DNA from: Ahaetulla prasina
Taxonomy: Eukaryota > Chordata > Lepidosauria > Squamata > Colubridae
Assembly (NCBI RefSeq): GCF_028640845.1
Contig: NC_080543.1
Location: forward strand, 7,850,959 to 7,914,958
Length of the DNA stretch: 64,000 bases
Direction: 5' to 3'
The notes under the pieces were generated by a model. The model worked only from the letters and a program-made list of their open reading frames with translations. It was not told the DNA's origin and searched no databases. Below, in pieces: positions 31,085-41,783 of this stretch (position 1 is its first letter; every line of letters starts with the position of its first letter). The position numbers and the translations under genes are program-made.

Positions 31085-31635
31085 TGTTGTGGTCTGTCAG
31101 CAGCCTACGGAGCTGGCAATGGAGTCGGACAGCAATGAGGCTGAGGTAAGGCCAGGGCCATCGGGAAGTGATGTGCGGACTCCAGAGCCTCCAGAGACTG
31201 ATAGTAGTGAGGCAGAGGAACAGGAGGAGCCTGTTCCTAATGCATGCATGAAAAGAGCTGCCAGAAGGCAAGAGCAGTTCAAGCAGAGAGGATGACTCGG
31301 GAGTAGGGCCAAGAGATGATTGGCCCCTCCCATAAGGCTTAAAACAGACCAGCACCGATGTTTCAGCTTGCCGGAAAACAACGTTGTAGCTGCGTCCTCT
31401 GCTTCGTGTACGTCTTTGTTTTTGTGGCTTCTGGAATTTTGCCAGGAAGGGCCTTTGGCAGTTTGCCTAATTGGACTAAGGTTTGTGAGATAACTGAAGA
31501 ATTTGTGTTTGGGAGGCATTTGTTTTACTTTGAGTTGAACAACACTGGGAATGAAGTAATTCCCAGCTGTTCGAATAAAGTTTGTTTTTCCACGGACTAA
31601 GTTTGTTACTACCTACTTGGGCCTGGGTCACAACA
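31085..31635 (+). mobile_element. Solo LTR, family A, inserted beside CR1
   Basis: 551 bp, TGTTGTGG to CACAACA, flanks GACAT / GAAAT (4 of 5). U3 frame ESDSNEAEVRPGPSGSD, ETDSSEAEEQEEPVP, RRAARRQEQFKQRG, then stop. AATAAA at about 31577. Confidence 0.92.
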
Positions 31636-32236
31636 GAAATCTCTGGCAGACCATAACCTACTACTTGATAAAATAGAAAAATGTGGGTTAGACAGCATCA
31701 CCACCAGATGGATTTGTAACTGGCTGACCAACCGCACTCAACCTGTAGTCCTCAGTGGAACTGCATCTACCTGACTCTGTGGTCTCTTCCCAAAATCCCC
31801 AAAACTTCAACCAAAGACTATCTCCTGTTGACCTCACCCCATTCCTAAGAGGTCTGTAACGGGCGTGCATAAGAGCACCAGCGTGCCTACCGTCCCTGCC
31901 CTAATGTTCCCTTTAATCATATTCATTTTAGGTATTCGATCGATGTTTATACTTGTTACCTAATACGTACTCAATAAATAAATAAATAAATAAAATACAT
32001 GGAGGGAGGTATGCAGTAGAGTACCACAGGGCTCTGTTTTAAGCCCAGTACTCTTCAACATATTCATCAATGATTTGGACGAGGGGATAGATGGGGAACT
32101 CATCAAATTTGTAGACGACGCCAAACTGGCAGGAATGGCCAACACTTCAGAAGATAGGCTCAAGATACAGAAGGGTCTTGACAGACTTGAACATTGGGCG
32201 CTATCTAACATAATGACATTCAATGGTGAAAAAAGT
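31636..32236 (+). mobile_element. CR1 reverse-transcriptase fragment, split by another LINE tail
   Basis: 31640-31770 (ccataacctactacttgata, agatggatttgtaactggct) and 32005-32236 ([12 protein letters not shown] tagagtaccacagggctctg; ELIKFVDDAKLAGMANT; DRLEHWALSN). The interruption 31771-32004 is a LINE 3' end of the 53506-53655 type ending in (AATA)n. The catalytic FADD reads FVDD here: an inactivating substitution. Confidence 0.82.
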
Positions 32237-32735
32237 AAGGAGAATAGCTTGACCCCCTCCTCTCTGTGGCAGCCCCTCAAATATTGGAACAATACTATCA
32301 TGTCTCCCCTGGTCCTTCTCTTTACTAGACTAGCCATGCCCAGTTCCTGCAACCGTTCAATCTTTATTTGAGCCTCCAGTCCCTTAATCATCCTGGTTGC
32401 TCTTCTCTGCACTCTTTCTAGAGTTTCAACAACTTTTTTATAGTGTGGTGATCAAAATTCAAATTCCTTGTGTGTCCAATCACGCTTGGCCAATAAATTC
32501 TATTCTATTCTATTCTGTTCTAAAACTGGATGCAGGATTCTAGGTGTGGTCTTACTAAGGCTTTATAGACTGGTATTAGTACCTCACCTGATCTTGATCG
32601 TATCCCTCTGTTCATGCAATTCAGGATTGCATTGGCTTTTTTGGCTGCCACCGCACACTGTCGGATCCTATTTAATTGGTTGTCAACTAAGACTCCAAGA
32701 TCCCTCTCACAGTTACTGCTATTAAGTCTCTTCAC
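32237..32735 (-). mobile_element. CR1 fragment, head-to-head with the preceding one
   Basis: Minus-strand CR1 ([55 protein letters not shown]), interrupted at 32461-32520 by a Rex1-type 3' tip with tattctattctgttct. The plus-strand CR1 changes to minus at aaaagtaag/gagaat (32236), as in a 5'-inverted insertion. Confidence 0.82.
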
Positions 32736-33210
32736 TCAGAGGAAGCCCCTCAAGGTTCCAAGCACAGAAAATGTGTCACTCACTTCAACCCGCAGTTTAA
32801 CTCAGTGATTTAAACACCAAGGTGCTTTCTCAGTAATTTGGTTTTAATGGTACCTCGTTTATAGCATTATTAAGTGCACATTTCTCAAAAGGAAAAGGTG
32901 AGAGTGATGGCGCGGGGTCTTGTTGAGACAGTTTGCGCGAGGGACCCAAAGGTGGGACTCTTTCTAGCTAATGTGCATATTTAAGTATGGTTTTTTCCCC
33001 CCTAAACCCGTATATTCTTTCAAAATATACCCTTCCGAAGGATTTTTCTGTTCAATTGCATATTTTAAAAATGTATGAGGTGAGGGCTCTGAAGAAAGAT
33101 TAAGGGAGCAGGAAAGGTGCGATTCTGTACATTTTGTGATATAGATTATACCCAGGTGGGCATTATAAGCAACACAAGGACCCCATTAGATCAGGAAGAT
33201 ACCTATTATA
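32736..33210. other. No recognisable feature
   Basis: AT-rich sequence without repeat, RNA or coding signal that I can support. Confidence 0.4.
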
Positions 33211-33218
33211 TTCTAATC

Positions 33219-33353
33219 CAGGGGTCTCCAACCTTGGCAACTTGAAGACTTGTGGACTCCAACTCCCAAAATTCCTCAGCCAGCTTGGCTGGCTGAGGAA
33301 TTCTGGGAGTTGAAGTCCACAAGTCTTCAAGTTGCCAAGGTTGGAAACCCCTT
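33219..33353. mobile_element. Palindromic hAT-type MITE with perfect 8-bp target duplication
   Basis: 135 bp, caggggtctccaaccttgg to ccaaggttggaaacccctt, flanked by TTCTAATC at 33211-33218 and 33354-33361. Paralogue of 23313-23447. Confidence 0.95.
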
Positions 33354-33774
33354 TTCTAATCACTTCAACCTATGCTAAATTGAATGCCACCCCTTGAAGT
33401 TAAGGAAAGAGTTTACTGGAGATTTCTGCTCTTTGAATTTCTCTGCAAGCCGTAGCTGGCTGTGAACAAGAAAAAGAGGGGAAAGTGAAATTTTCACCCA
33501 GACTAGAATCTCCCAGGACCTCTATAGTATACAATATATTCCAGACTTCTAGGTGATGTAAGTAAGTAAGTAGAAAGAAAGTGGCGTTTGATACTATTTT
33601 GTATCTCTTTAAGCCTTTAAATTACTTTTTCTGAAGTGTAATCTCCTGTTTGGATGGATCTACTTATTGTTCTTCTGTTTAAGCTTTTTTTTTTTTTTAA
33701 AGGGATAATCTTTGTTCTTTACACCCACAATTCATTTGTGGCTTTCTCGGTTGTTATTAAGACACCTTACAGTT

Positions 33775-33865
33775 GCAAATAAGATTCCACTGGACTACGG
33801 CAACACATTCTACGTGGGGCGTGAACAGGATTTGGAAGCTGCAGCTGGTGCAAAAAATTTGTGTA
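33775..33865 (+). pseudogene. Degenerate L2 LINE RT fragment
   Basis: ggactacggcaacacattct and gaagctgcagctggtgcaaa resemble the L2 segment encoding RLDYCNALYMGLP...LQLVQNAAAR. Too eroded for a frame. 33360-33770 has nothing else recognisable. Confidence 0.5.
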
Positions 33866-33894
33866 TGTGAGATTGGCAGGCTATAAATTAACTA

Positions 33895-33960
33895 GGAGAG
33901 AGAGAGAGAATGATAGATACGGGTAGATGATAGGTGATAGTTGATAAAAGATAGATATAT

Positions 33961-34035
<75 letters not shown>

Positions 34036-34251
34036 GAGAGAGAGAGATAATAGAGATAGATAATGGTTAATAGATGATAGTTGATGATAGATAGATAGAT
34101 GATAGATAGATCGATAGATAGATAGATGATAGATCGATAGATAGATAGATAGATGGATGAGAGAGAGATAATAGAGATAGATAATGGTAGATGATAGTTG
34201 ATGATAGATAGATAGATGATAGAGAGAGAGAGAAAGAGAAAGGGAGGAGAA

Positions 34252-34300
<49 letters not shown>

Positions 34301-34381
34301 GAAAGAGAGAGGAGGGAGAGAGAATGATAGATATGGGTAGATGATAGATGATAGTTGATAAAAGATAGATAGATGATAGAT

Positions 34382-34440
<59 letters not shown>

Positions 34441-34501
34441 GAGAGAGATAGATAATAGAGATAGATAATGGTAGATAGATGATAGTCAATGATAGATAGA
34501 T

Positions 34502-34592
<91 letters not shown>

Positions 34593-34915
34593 CGAGAGAA
34601 AGAGATGAGAGAGAGAAAGAGAAAGAGAGGAGAAATAGATAGGTAGATAGATAGATAGTGAGAGAAAGACAGAGGAGAGAGAGAGAGAAAGAGAAAGAGA
34701 GAGGAGAGATAGAGAAATAGAGAAATAGGGATGAGAGATAAAGAGAGAGAGAGAGAGAGAGATGAGAGAGAGATAAAGAGAGAGAGAGAGCTGAGAGAGA
34801 GCTAGAGAAGTGATAGAGAGAGAGAGAGATGAGAGAGAGTGATCAATCGAACAATCAATCGATTGATAGGTGGGTAGATAGATAGATAGACAGAATGAGA
34901 GAGAGAGAAAGATTA
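33895..34915. repeat. Long (GATA)n / (GA)n array
   Basis: About 1 kb of gata runs (pure blocks 33961-34034, 34251-34300, 34385-34440, 34500-34592) with gatg, ggta and gaga interruptions, ending in gagagaaagag-rich sequence and an agatag run at 34874-34892. Low-order repeat of a larger block containing gatagttgatgatagatag is visible at 34076, 34194 and 34350. Confidence 0.97.
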
Positions 34916-35690
34916 CAAATCACTTAAGAGAGTTTTGCTTCATTTCACAAATTTCCTCGCCACAGTCCATTCCAGATACGAGTTTCATTGGACACGGCGT
35001 TTAGCCTTGTGCAGTGTTCGATGAGATTATTTTGGGGTGCTTTGCTGTCCTGCTTCGTCTTAATCCCCCTATTGAATTTGCGGCAATTAACAAACCTGTC
35101 CCCCTTCCTGATGTTTCTCCAATTCTGGATCGTTTTATGCCCGTCTCCTCTTGGTGTCCTATTATGACCTCCAGGCCCTCACCCCTTCAATGCCTATAAT
35201 TTCATTTTAGGCCAAGCAGCCCAGACCCAGATATATCAATGGCTTCCAAGAGGGTAATAATTAGGTTCAGCTTTCAGAAATCTGCACGCTGTGTCCTTGC
35301 AAGTCATTCTAACGTTCCCCATCCCGTCAATATTATTGATGGGAACGTGGTCTCACACTACCAAGGTGCTTGCTGTTCTCTTTCTGTGGCAATGGATCAA
35401 TGACCTCATCAGATTGTAATCTGAAGGCCTCTCCTCTTACCTCTAACTCATCAGTCTTGGAGAAGAACTATTATGCCTAAAATGCATGCAGATGTCGGGT
35501 CCCCCTCAACTCCCACCTTTAAAGCAACACAATCTGAGCCAGTAACACGATATCTTCGTTCAAGCACATCTGTTGATCCCGGTTGTCCTTCATAATAACC
35601 GGGCAAGGGATTGCAGACAGATTTTATCCTTCAAGGGAGGCACGCTGGTGTTCCACCAGAAATTTCGAATACAGTTTCTATATTCCTTAC
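34916..35690. other. Unique island, candidate conserved non-coding element
   Basis: About 770 bp with no repeats, between the GATA array and a CR1 end. Contains aattaacaaacctgtc and gataataattaggtt-like ATTA words and a near-palindromic gtcaatattattgatggga. No coding exon supported. Confidence 0.4.
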
Positions 35691-35694
35691 TATT

Positions 35695-36540
35695 TAACAG
35701 TATAACAGAGTTGGGAGGGACCTTCGAGGTCTTCTAGTCCAACCCCCTTTGCATAACAGGAGAAGTCTATACTACTCCGGACAAATGATGGTCCAATTTC
35801 TTCTTAAAAAGGTGGTGGAGCACCCAAAACTTCTGGAGGCAAGATTTGTTGTGACCCAGGTCCAAGTAGGTAGTAGTAGCACTCAGTTCAAAAAACAAAC
35901 AGACTTTATTAGAGCAGCTGAGAATTAACTCATTCTCAACGTACTCCAAACTAATTCACAACAAATTCTTCATAACACAAGTCTTCAGTCTTATCATGAA
36001 ACTTGGTCTAATTAGGCAAACTGCCAAAGGCTTTTCTTGGCAAAAGTTCAGAAGCAGAATATGCCGACAAGAAATAAATGCAGCAAGACAAAGAGCAATT
36101 CTATCAACGTTGTTTTCTGACAAAGAGTCCAAACGCCATTGCTGGTCTGTTTTAAGCCTTATGGGAGGGGCCAATCATCTCTCAGCCCTACTCCCAAGTT
36201 GTCCTCTCTGCTTGAGCTGCTCTTGCCTTCTGGCAGCTCTTCTCATGCGTGCACTAGGAACAGGCTCCTCCTGCTCTTCTGCCTCACTACTGTCAGTTTC
36301 TGGAGGCTCCGGAGTCCGCACATCACTACCCAATGGCCTTGGCCCCATCTCTGCCTCTGATGCAGAGCCTTATCCGGGCCTTCCCTAGCCTCAGCCTCAT
36401 CACTATCTGATTCCACAGGCTGCTGGCGGACCACAACAAGTTTTTCCATTGATTAATTGTTCTAAATGTCAGGAAAGTTCTCCTTAGTTCTACATTGGTT
36501 CAGTCTTTGATTAGTTTCCATCCATTGCTTCTTGTCAAGT
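35695..36540 (-). mobile_element. CR1 LINE 3' end, split by a family A LTR
   Basis: 35697-35846 is CR1 3' UTR and C-terminus (gagttgggagggaccttcga), resuming after the LTR with ttgattaattgttctaaatg (36445-36540). Frame degraded. Confidence 0.82.
35847..36438 (-). mobile_element. Solo LTR, family A, inserted in CR1
   Basis: 592 bp TGTTGTGAC to CACAACA; flanks AGATT / AGTTT (4 of 5). Minus-strand U3 frame is open across the LTR edge (KLVVVRQQPVESDSDEAEA) then shifts. Sits inside CR1, so is younger than it. Confidence 0.9.
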
Positions 36541-36667
36541 GTTTTTTATCAGGGCAACCTGGTCTACCCAATTATGGGACAGAGGGTACTGCTTCCGTTT
36601 CCGCCTTTCAGCCCCAATCCAGGAGCCTTCACAGGCAGTTGCTTTCGCAACAAACTATTTTTGTGTT

Positions 36668-36938
36668 GAATTTATGTTTTACCAACAAAGAAATAAAGGG
36701 AGACTAGCATAGATCTATTTCAAGCAATTTAAGCTCTCATTGGCTAGCCATACCTTTCTGGGATTTGAGGCTGGGCTGCCCTGATAAAAAATGCTTAATC
36801 TTTCCCCTGGTATAGCCGACAAAGTGAGGAGAGCCTATTGCTTAGAGGTTAATACATCTACCTGATATGCAAATAGCTCGGTTCAAAATAGATCTATATT
36901 ACTTTCCTTTTATTTCTTTGTTGGTAAAAAATAAATTC
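36668..36938. repeat. Inverted repeat around a tRNA-like SINE head
   Basis: Arms 36668-36724 and 36881-36938 (aaagaaataaa, tagatctat, accaacaaag) are reverse complements with a few mismatches. The loop ends with a tRNA-like segment, ggttaatacatctacctgat and gctcggttcaaaa (A and B box-like). Nature of the element unknown. Confidence 0.55.
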
Positions 36939-36939
36939 A

Positions 36940-37040
36940 ATGTTGTTTCCTGTCCTGCCTTCAGGTGCTTTGGAAAATAGATTGACCCCTTTCTTGTCGG
37001 TGATAGCACTTCAAAAATTGGAAGACTGCTATCATGTCCC
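36940..37040 (-). mobile_element. CR1 coding fragment
   Basis: ccttcaggtgctttggaaaa and ggaagactgctatcatgtcc match the minus-strand CR1 C-terminal region; cut off by the pentanucleotide array. Confidence 0.75.
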
Positions 37041-37046
37041 ACCAAT

Positions 37047-38577
37047 AGAATAGAATAGAATAGAATAGAATAGAATAGAATAGAATAGAATAGAATAGAA
37101 TAGAATAGAACAGAACAGAACAGAACAGGGTAGGGTAGGGTAGGGTAGGGTAGGGTAGAGTAGAATAGAATAGAATAGAATAGAATAGAATAGAATAGAA
37201 TAGGATAGGATAGGATAGGATAGGATAGGATAGGATAGGATAGGATAGGATAGGATAGGATAGGATAGGATAATGAAATTAGCACAGAATAGCATAGCAT
37301 AGCATAGCATAGCATAGCATAGAATAATGAGAATAGAATAGAATAGAATAGAATAGAATAGAATAGAATAGAATAGAATAGGATAGGATAGGATAGGATA
37401 GGATAGGATAGGATAGGATAGGATAGGATAGGATAGGATAGGATAATGAAATTAGCACAGAATAGCACAGCACAGCACAGCACAGCACAGCATAGAACAA
37501 TGAGAATAGAACAGAACAGAACAGAACAGAATAGAACAGAACAGAACAGAACAGAATAGAATAGAACAGAATAGAACAGAATAGAGCAGAGCAGAGCAGA
37601 GTAGAGTAGAGCAGAGTAGAGTAGAGCAGAATAGAATAGAATAGAATAGAATAGAACAGAATAGAATAGAATAATGAAATTAGAATAGCACAGCATAGCA
37701 TAGCACAGCACAGAATAGAACAGAATAGAATAGAATAGAACAGAATAGAATAGAACAGAATAGAATGAATAGAATAGAGTAGAGTAGAGTAGAGTAGAAT
37801 AGAATAGAATAATGAAATTAGCACAGAATAGAATAGCATAGCATAGTATAGCATAGAACAGAATAATGAGAATAGAATAGAATAGAATAGAATAGAATAG
37901 AATAGAATAGAATAGAATAGAATAGAATAGAATACAATACAATACAATACAATACAATACAATACAATACAATACAATAGGGTGGGGTGGGGTGGGGTGG
38001 GGTGGGGTGGGGTGGGGTGGGGTGGGGTGGGGTGGGATGGGGTGGGGTGGGGTAGGGTAGGGTAGGATAGGATAGAATAGAATAGAATAGAATAGAATAA
38101 TGAAATTAGAACAGCACAGCACAGAATAGAACAGAATAGAACAGAATAGAATGGAATAATGAAATTAGAATAGCATAGCATAGCGTAGGATAGGGTAAGG
38201 TAGGGTAAGGAAGGGTAGAGTAGAGTAGAGTAGAGTAGAGTAGAGTAGAGTAGAATAGAATAGAATAGAATAGAATAGAATAGAATAGAATAGAATAGAA
38301 TAGAATAGAATAATGAAATTAGCACAGAATAGAATAGCATAGTATAGTATAGCATAGAACAGAATAATGAGAATAGAATAGAATAGAATAGAATAGAATA
38401 GAATAGAATAGAATAGAATAGAGTGGGGTGGGGTGGGGTGGGGAAGGGTAGGGTAGGGTAGGATAGGATAGGATAGGATAGGATAGGATAGAATAGAATA
38501 GAATAGAATAGAATAGAATAGAATAGAATAGAATAGAATAGAATAGAATAGAATAGAATAGAATAGAATAGAATAGA
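37047..38577 (-). repeat. 1.5-kb pentanucleotide higher-order array on a LINE tail
   Basis: Blocks of AATAG, GGATA, GCATA/GCACA, GAACA, GGGTA, GGGTG and ACAAT pentamers, each block homogenised, divided by recurring spacers ataatgaaattag (about 37271, 37445, 37671, 37811, 38099, 38157, 38311) and ataatgagaatag (37325, 37498, 37866, 38365). It abuts the 3' end of a minus-strand Rex1-type LINE at 38578. The long open frames through it are a by-product of a 5-bp period without stops. Confidence 0.95.
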
Positions 38578-39108
38578 ATTCTTTATTGGCCAAGTGTGAC
38601 TGGACACAAAGAATTTCTCTTTGGTACATATGCTTTCAGTGTACATAAGGATAATAAAATATATTCACCAAGAATAAAAAGATACAACACTTGGTGATAG
38701 TCAAGGTTACTAATAAGCTATCAAATCGTACTAGGAAACAAATAAAAACAATATAATTGAAAGATACAAGCAACATGTTTATAGTAATATGTGAGAAGAG
38801 ATTGGTACTAGTAAGGAAGAGAAGAATAATAGTAAAACGGTCTTAGTAAATTATTTGACAGTGTTGTGGGAATTAGTTGTTAAGCAGAGTGATGGTGTTC
38901 GGGGAAAAACCTGTTCTGGTGTCTAGTTGTTCTGGTGTGCAGTGCTCTATAGCATCGTTTTAAGGGTAGAAGTTGAAACAATTTATGTTCAGGATGTGAG
39001 GGGTCTGTAGATATTTTTGACTCGTGCAGTATATAGATCCTCAATGGAAGGCAGGTTGGTAACCATTGTTTTTTCCGCAGTTCTAATTATCCTGTATTAT
39101 ATTGTTAC
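38578..39108 (-). mobile_element. Rex1-type LINE 3' UTR and C-terminal end
   Basis: Minus strand matches 22130-22600 (ttggccaagtgtgactgga, tgtgcagtgctctatagcatc, caatggaaggcaggttggt). Diverged; frame broken. Its 3' end is the array 37047-38577. Confidence 0.85.
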
Positions 39109-39114
39109 CCTTGC

Positions 39115-39290
39115 ATTCTGCCGACTGCAAGCAGTTCGATCCTGACCTAGCTCAAGATTGACCCGGCCTTCCATCCTTTCTGAGGTGGGTAAAATGAGGA
39201 CCCAGATTGTTGGGGGCAAGAAGCTGACTCTGTAAACCGCTTAGAGAGGGCTGCAAAACACTGTGAAGCGGTATATAAGGGCTATTCAGA
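39115..39290 (+). mobile_element. tRNA-derived SINE body
   Basis: ctcaagattgacccggcctt, gtaaaatgaggacccagatt and ctgtgaagcggtatataagg; the head B box-like gcagttcgatcctgac is present, the A box truncated. Confidence 0.78.
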
Positions 39291-39605
39291 CGTGGGATTC
39301 AGCCGGTTCAGACCGGTTAAGGCAAACAGGAGGTTAATTTTATGTCCAGTTTGGTGAACCGATAGTTCTGACAACCATCTGGCCCTGCCCCACCCGTCAT
39401 AGTTTTTTAAATTTATTGGTTTTAATGGGGTTTTTAGTATTTATATTGTTTTAATAATTTGGCTATTTAATAAGTTTTTTATGTGTTATTTTAAATTGTA
39501 TTTATATGTTTGCTTTTAATTGCCTGTGAACCGCCCTGAGTCCTTAGGGAGATAGGGCGGTATATAAATTTAAATAATAAATAAATAAATAAATAAATAA
39601 ACCTC
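39287..39605 (+). mobile_element. hAT-MITE fragment then L2 3' tail
   Basis: 39287-39390: cagacgtgggattcagccgg terminus without partner. 39420-39605: L2 3' UTR with ccgccctgagtccttaggga / gatagggcggtatataaat and (AAAT)n tail. Confidence 0.65.
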
Positions 39606-39617
39606 ACTCATACAGCA

Positions 39618-40059
39618 TGTGTTCCTTTAGCTCAGCCGTCAGAGCAGGAAGTCAGCCAGGTGCTGGAATTACTCGGCCCTACTCCCTCTGACCCCTCCCT
39701 TTCCCAGAAGTTGCCAGCAGATCCAGCTGAAGACAATTCAAAGTGGGAGGATCCTCGCTTCCGGAGATCTGAGAGACGACGCCAGCAGAAGGAGGGGTGG
39801 GGCAGGCCTGGATTAATGCTGAGTCATGGAGCCACACCCCACAGCCTATATAAAGGACCTGCTTTTGGCATTCCAACCTTGAGTCAAGCAAAGTCTTATC
39901 TAGTTTGCGGATATTGGACCCTATCGCTGAAGTCTCAACTTGGACTCCTGCCTGCCCTGATAAACCTCGAAGGGACTTGGCAAGCTGCAGAGGCTTCGTT
40001 GCCAAGTTGGTCACGGACTTCCTTGACTCGTTCGTCGGAGTGGGGAGTGGGAACTGACA
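39618..40059 (+). mobile_element. LTR of the family C group
   Basis: TGTGTTCC to AACTGACA, with U3 frame containing DPRFRRSERRRQQKEGWGR (39740-39800), the gagtcatggagccacacccc block and a clear TATA box (cctatataaagg, 39844-39855). 3' end gtcggagtggggagtggga parallels the 699-1215 copy. No target duplication recognised. Confidence 0.75.
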
Positions 40060-40143
40060 GATTCTCAGTCATCCATGTCACGGTTGTCTCCAAGGTGCTT
40101 TTTCAGGAGGCAACTGGACTTCTTTGTTTTTTTCTTTGAAGAC
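40060..40143 (-). mobile_element. Left half of hammerhead-like repeat, target of the CR1
   Basis: ccaaggtgctttttcaggag, gcaactggacttctttg and tctttgaagac match the 44520-44580 repeat in reverse. The CR1 lies between this half and the right half at 43946-43985; 'aagac' occurs at both junctions. Confidence 0.6.
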
Positions 40144-41783
40144 ATAACATAACATAACATAACATAACATAACATAACATCAGAGTTGGAAGGGACCTTG
40201 GAGGCCTTCTAGTCCAACCCCCTGCCCAGGCAGGAAACCCTATACCATCTCAGTCAGATGGTTATCCAACATTTTCTTAAAAATTTCCAGTGTTGGAGCA
40301 TTCACAACTTCTGAAGGCAAGTCGTTCCACTTATTAATTGTTCTAACTGTCAGGAAATTTCTCCTTAGTTCTAAGTTGCTTCTTTCTTTGACCAGTTTCC
40401 ACCCATTGCTTCTTGTTCTACCCTCAGGTGCTTTGGTGAACAGCCTGACTCCCTCTTCTTTGTGGCAGCCCCTAAGATATTGGAACACAGCTATCATGTC
40501 TCCCTAGTCCTTCTTTTGTTAAACTAGACATACCCAGTTCCTGCAACCGTTCTTCATATGTTTTATCCTCCAGTCCCTAATCATCTTTGTTGCTCTTCTC
40601 TGCACTCTTTCTAGAGTCTCAACATCTTTTTACATCGTGGCGACCAAAACTGGATGCAATATTCCAAGTGTGGCCTTACCAAGGCATTATAAAGTGGTAC
40701 TAACACTTCACGTGATCTTGATTCTATCCTCTGTTTATGCAGCCCAGAACTGTGTTGGCTTTTTTAACAGCTGCTGCACACTGCTGGCTCATATCTAAAT
40801 GGTTATCCACTAGGACTCCAAGATCCCTCTCACAGGTACTACTATTGAGCAAGGTACCACATATACGGTACTGGTGCATTTTGTTTTTTTGGCCTAAATG
40901 TAGAACCTTACTTTTTTCACTGTTGAATTTCATTTTGTTAGATAGCGCCCAATGTTCAAGTCTGTCAAGATCTTTCTGTAACTTGAGCCTATCTTCTGGA
41001 GTGTTGGCTATTCCTGCCAGCTTGGTGTCATCTGCAAATTTGATGAGTTCCCATCTATCCCTCGTCCAAGTCATTGATGAAGATGTTGAAGAGTACTGGG
41101 CCTAAAACAGAGCCTTGGGGTACTCCACTGCATACTTCCCTCCATGTGGATGTAGTTCCGTTGAGGACTACACGTTGAGTGCGGTTGGTCAGCCAATTAC
41201 GAATCCATCTGGTGGTGGTGCTGTCTAACCCACTTTTTTCTACTTTATCTAGTAGTAGGTTATGGTCTACTTTATCAAATGCTTTACTGAAGTCCAAGTA
41301 AATTATATCGACAGCATTCCTCTGGTCTACTAATTTTGTCATTTTGTCAAAGAATGCGATAAGATTAGTCTGGCATGATCTGTTTTTGACAAACCCATGT
41401 TGGCTTTTGGTTATTACTTTGTTTGCTTCTAGGTGTTCGGTGATTCGTTGCTTGATTATCTTTTCCAGAATCTTCCCGGTATTGAGGTCAGACTGATAGG
41501 TCTGTAGTTTCCTGGATCTGTTTTTTCTTTTTGAAGATGGGAACTACATCAGCTCTTTTCCAGTCCTCTGGCAGCTCCTGTGCTCCAGGATCTTTGAAAG
41601 ATATAGTTCAGTGGTGCTGAGATCACGTCTGCCAGTTCCTGCAGAACCTTGGGGTGTAATCCAGCCGGTCCTGGTGATTTGAACTCGTCTAGGGTAGACA
41701 GGTGTTCACTTACCATTTTCTTCCTATTTTAACTTGTGTTTCTAATCTGTTTTTGTAGTGCTGTTTTGATAGGTTGGATTGTT
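40144..41783 (-). mobile_element. CR1 LINE, first tandem unit
   Basis: (TTATG)n tail, 3' UTR, then C-terminus through RT on the minus strand: NFLTVRTINKWNDLPSEVVNA, ELIKFADDTKLAGIANT (catalytic FADD), [38 protein letters not shown]. Numerous one-base homopolymer losses (for example cttttgttaaac, catctttttacatcg, cttcccggtattg) break the frame relative to unit 2. Confidence 0.9.

Noticed and set aside
36841..36895. Possible tRNA gene (ggttaatacatctacctgat ... ggttcaaaa)
   Set aside because: A and B box-like words are present but no acceptor stem closes the fold; more likely a SINE head.
37047..38577. CRISPR-like array of repeats and spacers
   Set aside because: Repeats are pentanucleotide with degenerate spacers in a eukaryotic context, not 25-40 bp repeats with unique spacers.
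36899..38646. Very long open frames (over 400 codons) rich in ILFYS repeats
   Set aside because: They are translations of pentanucleotide microsatellites; a 5-bp period without stops is open by construction. No start context, composition or homology supports a protein.
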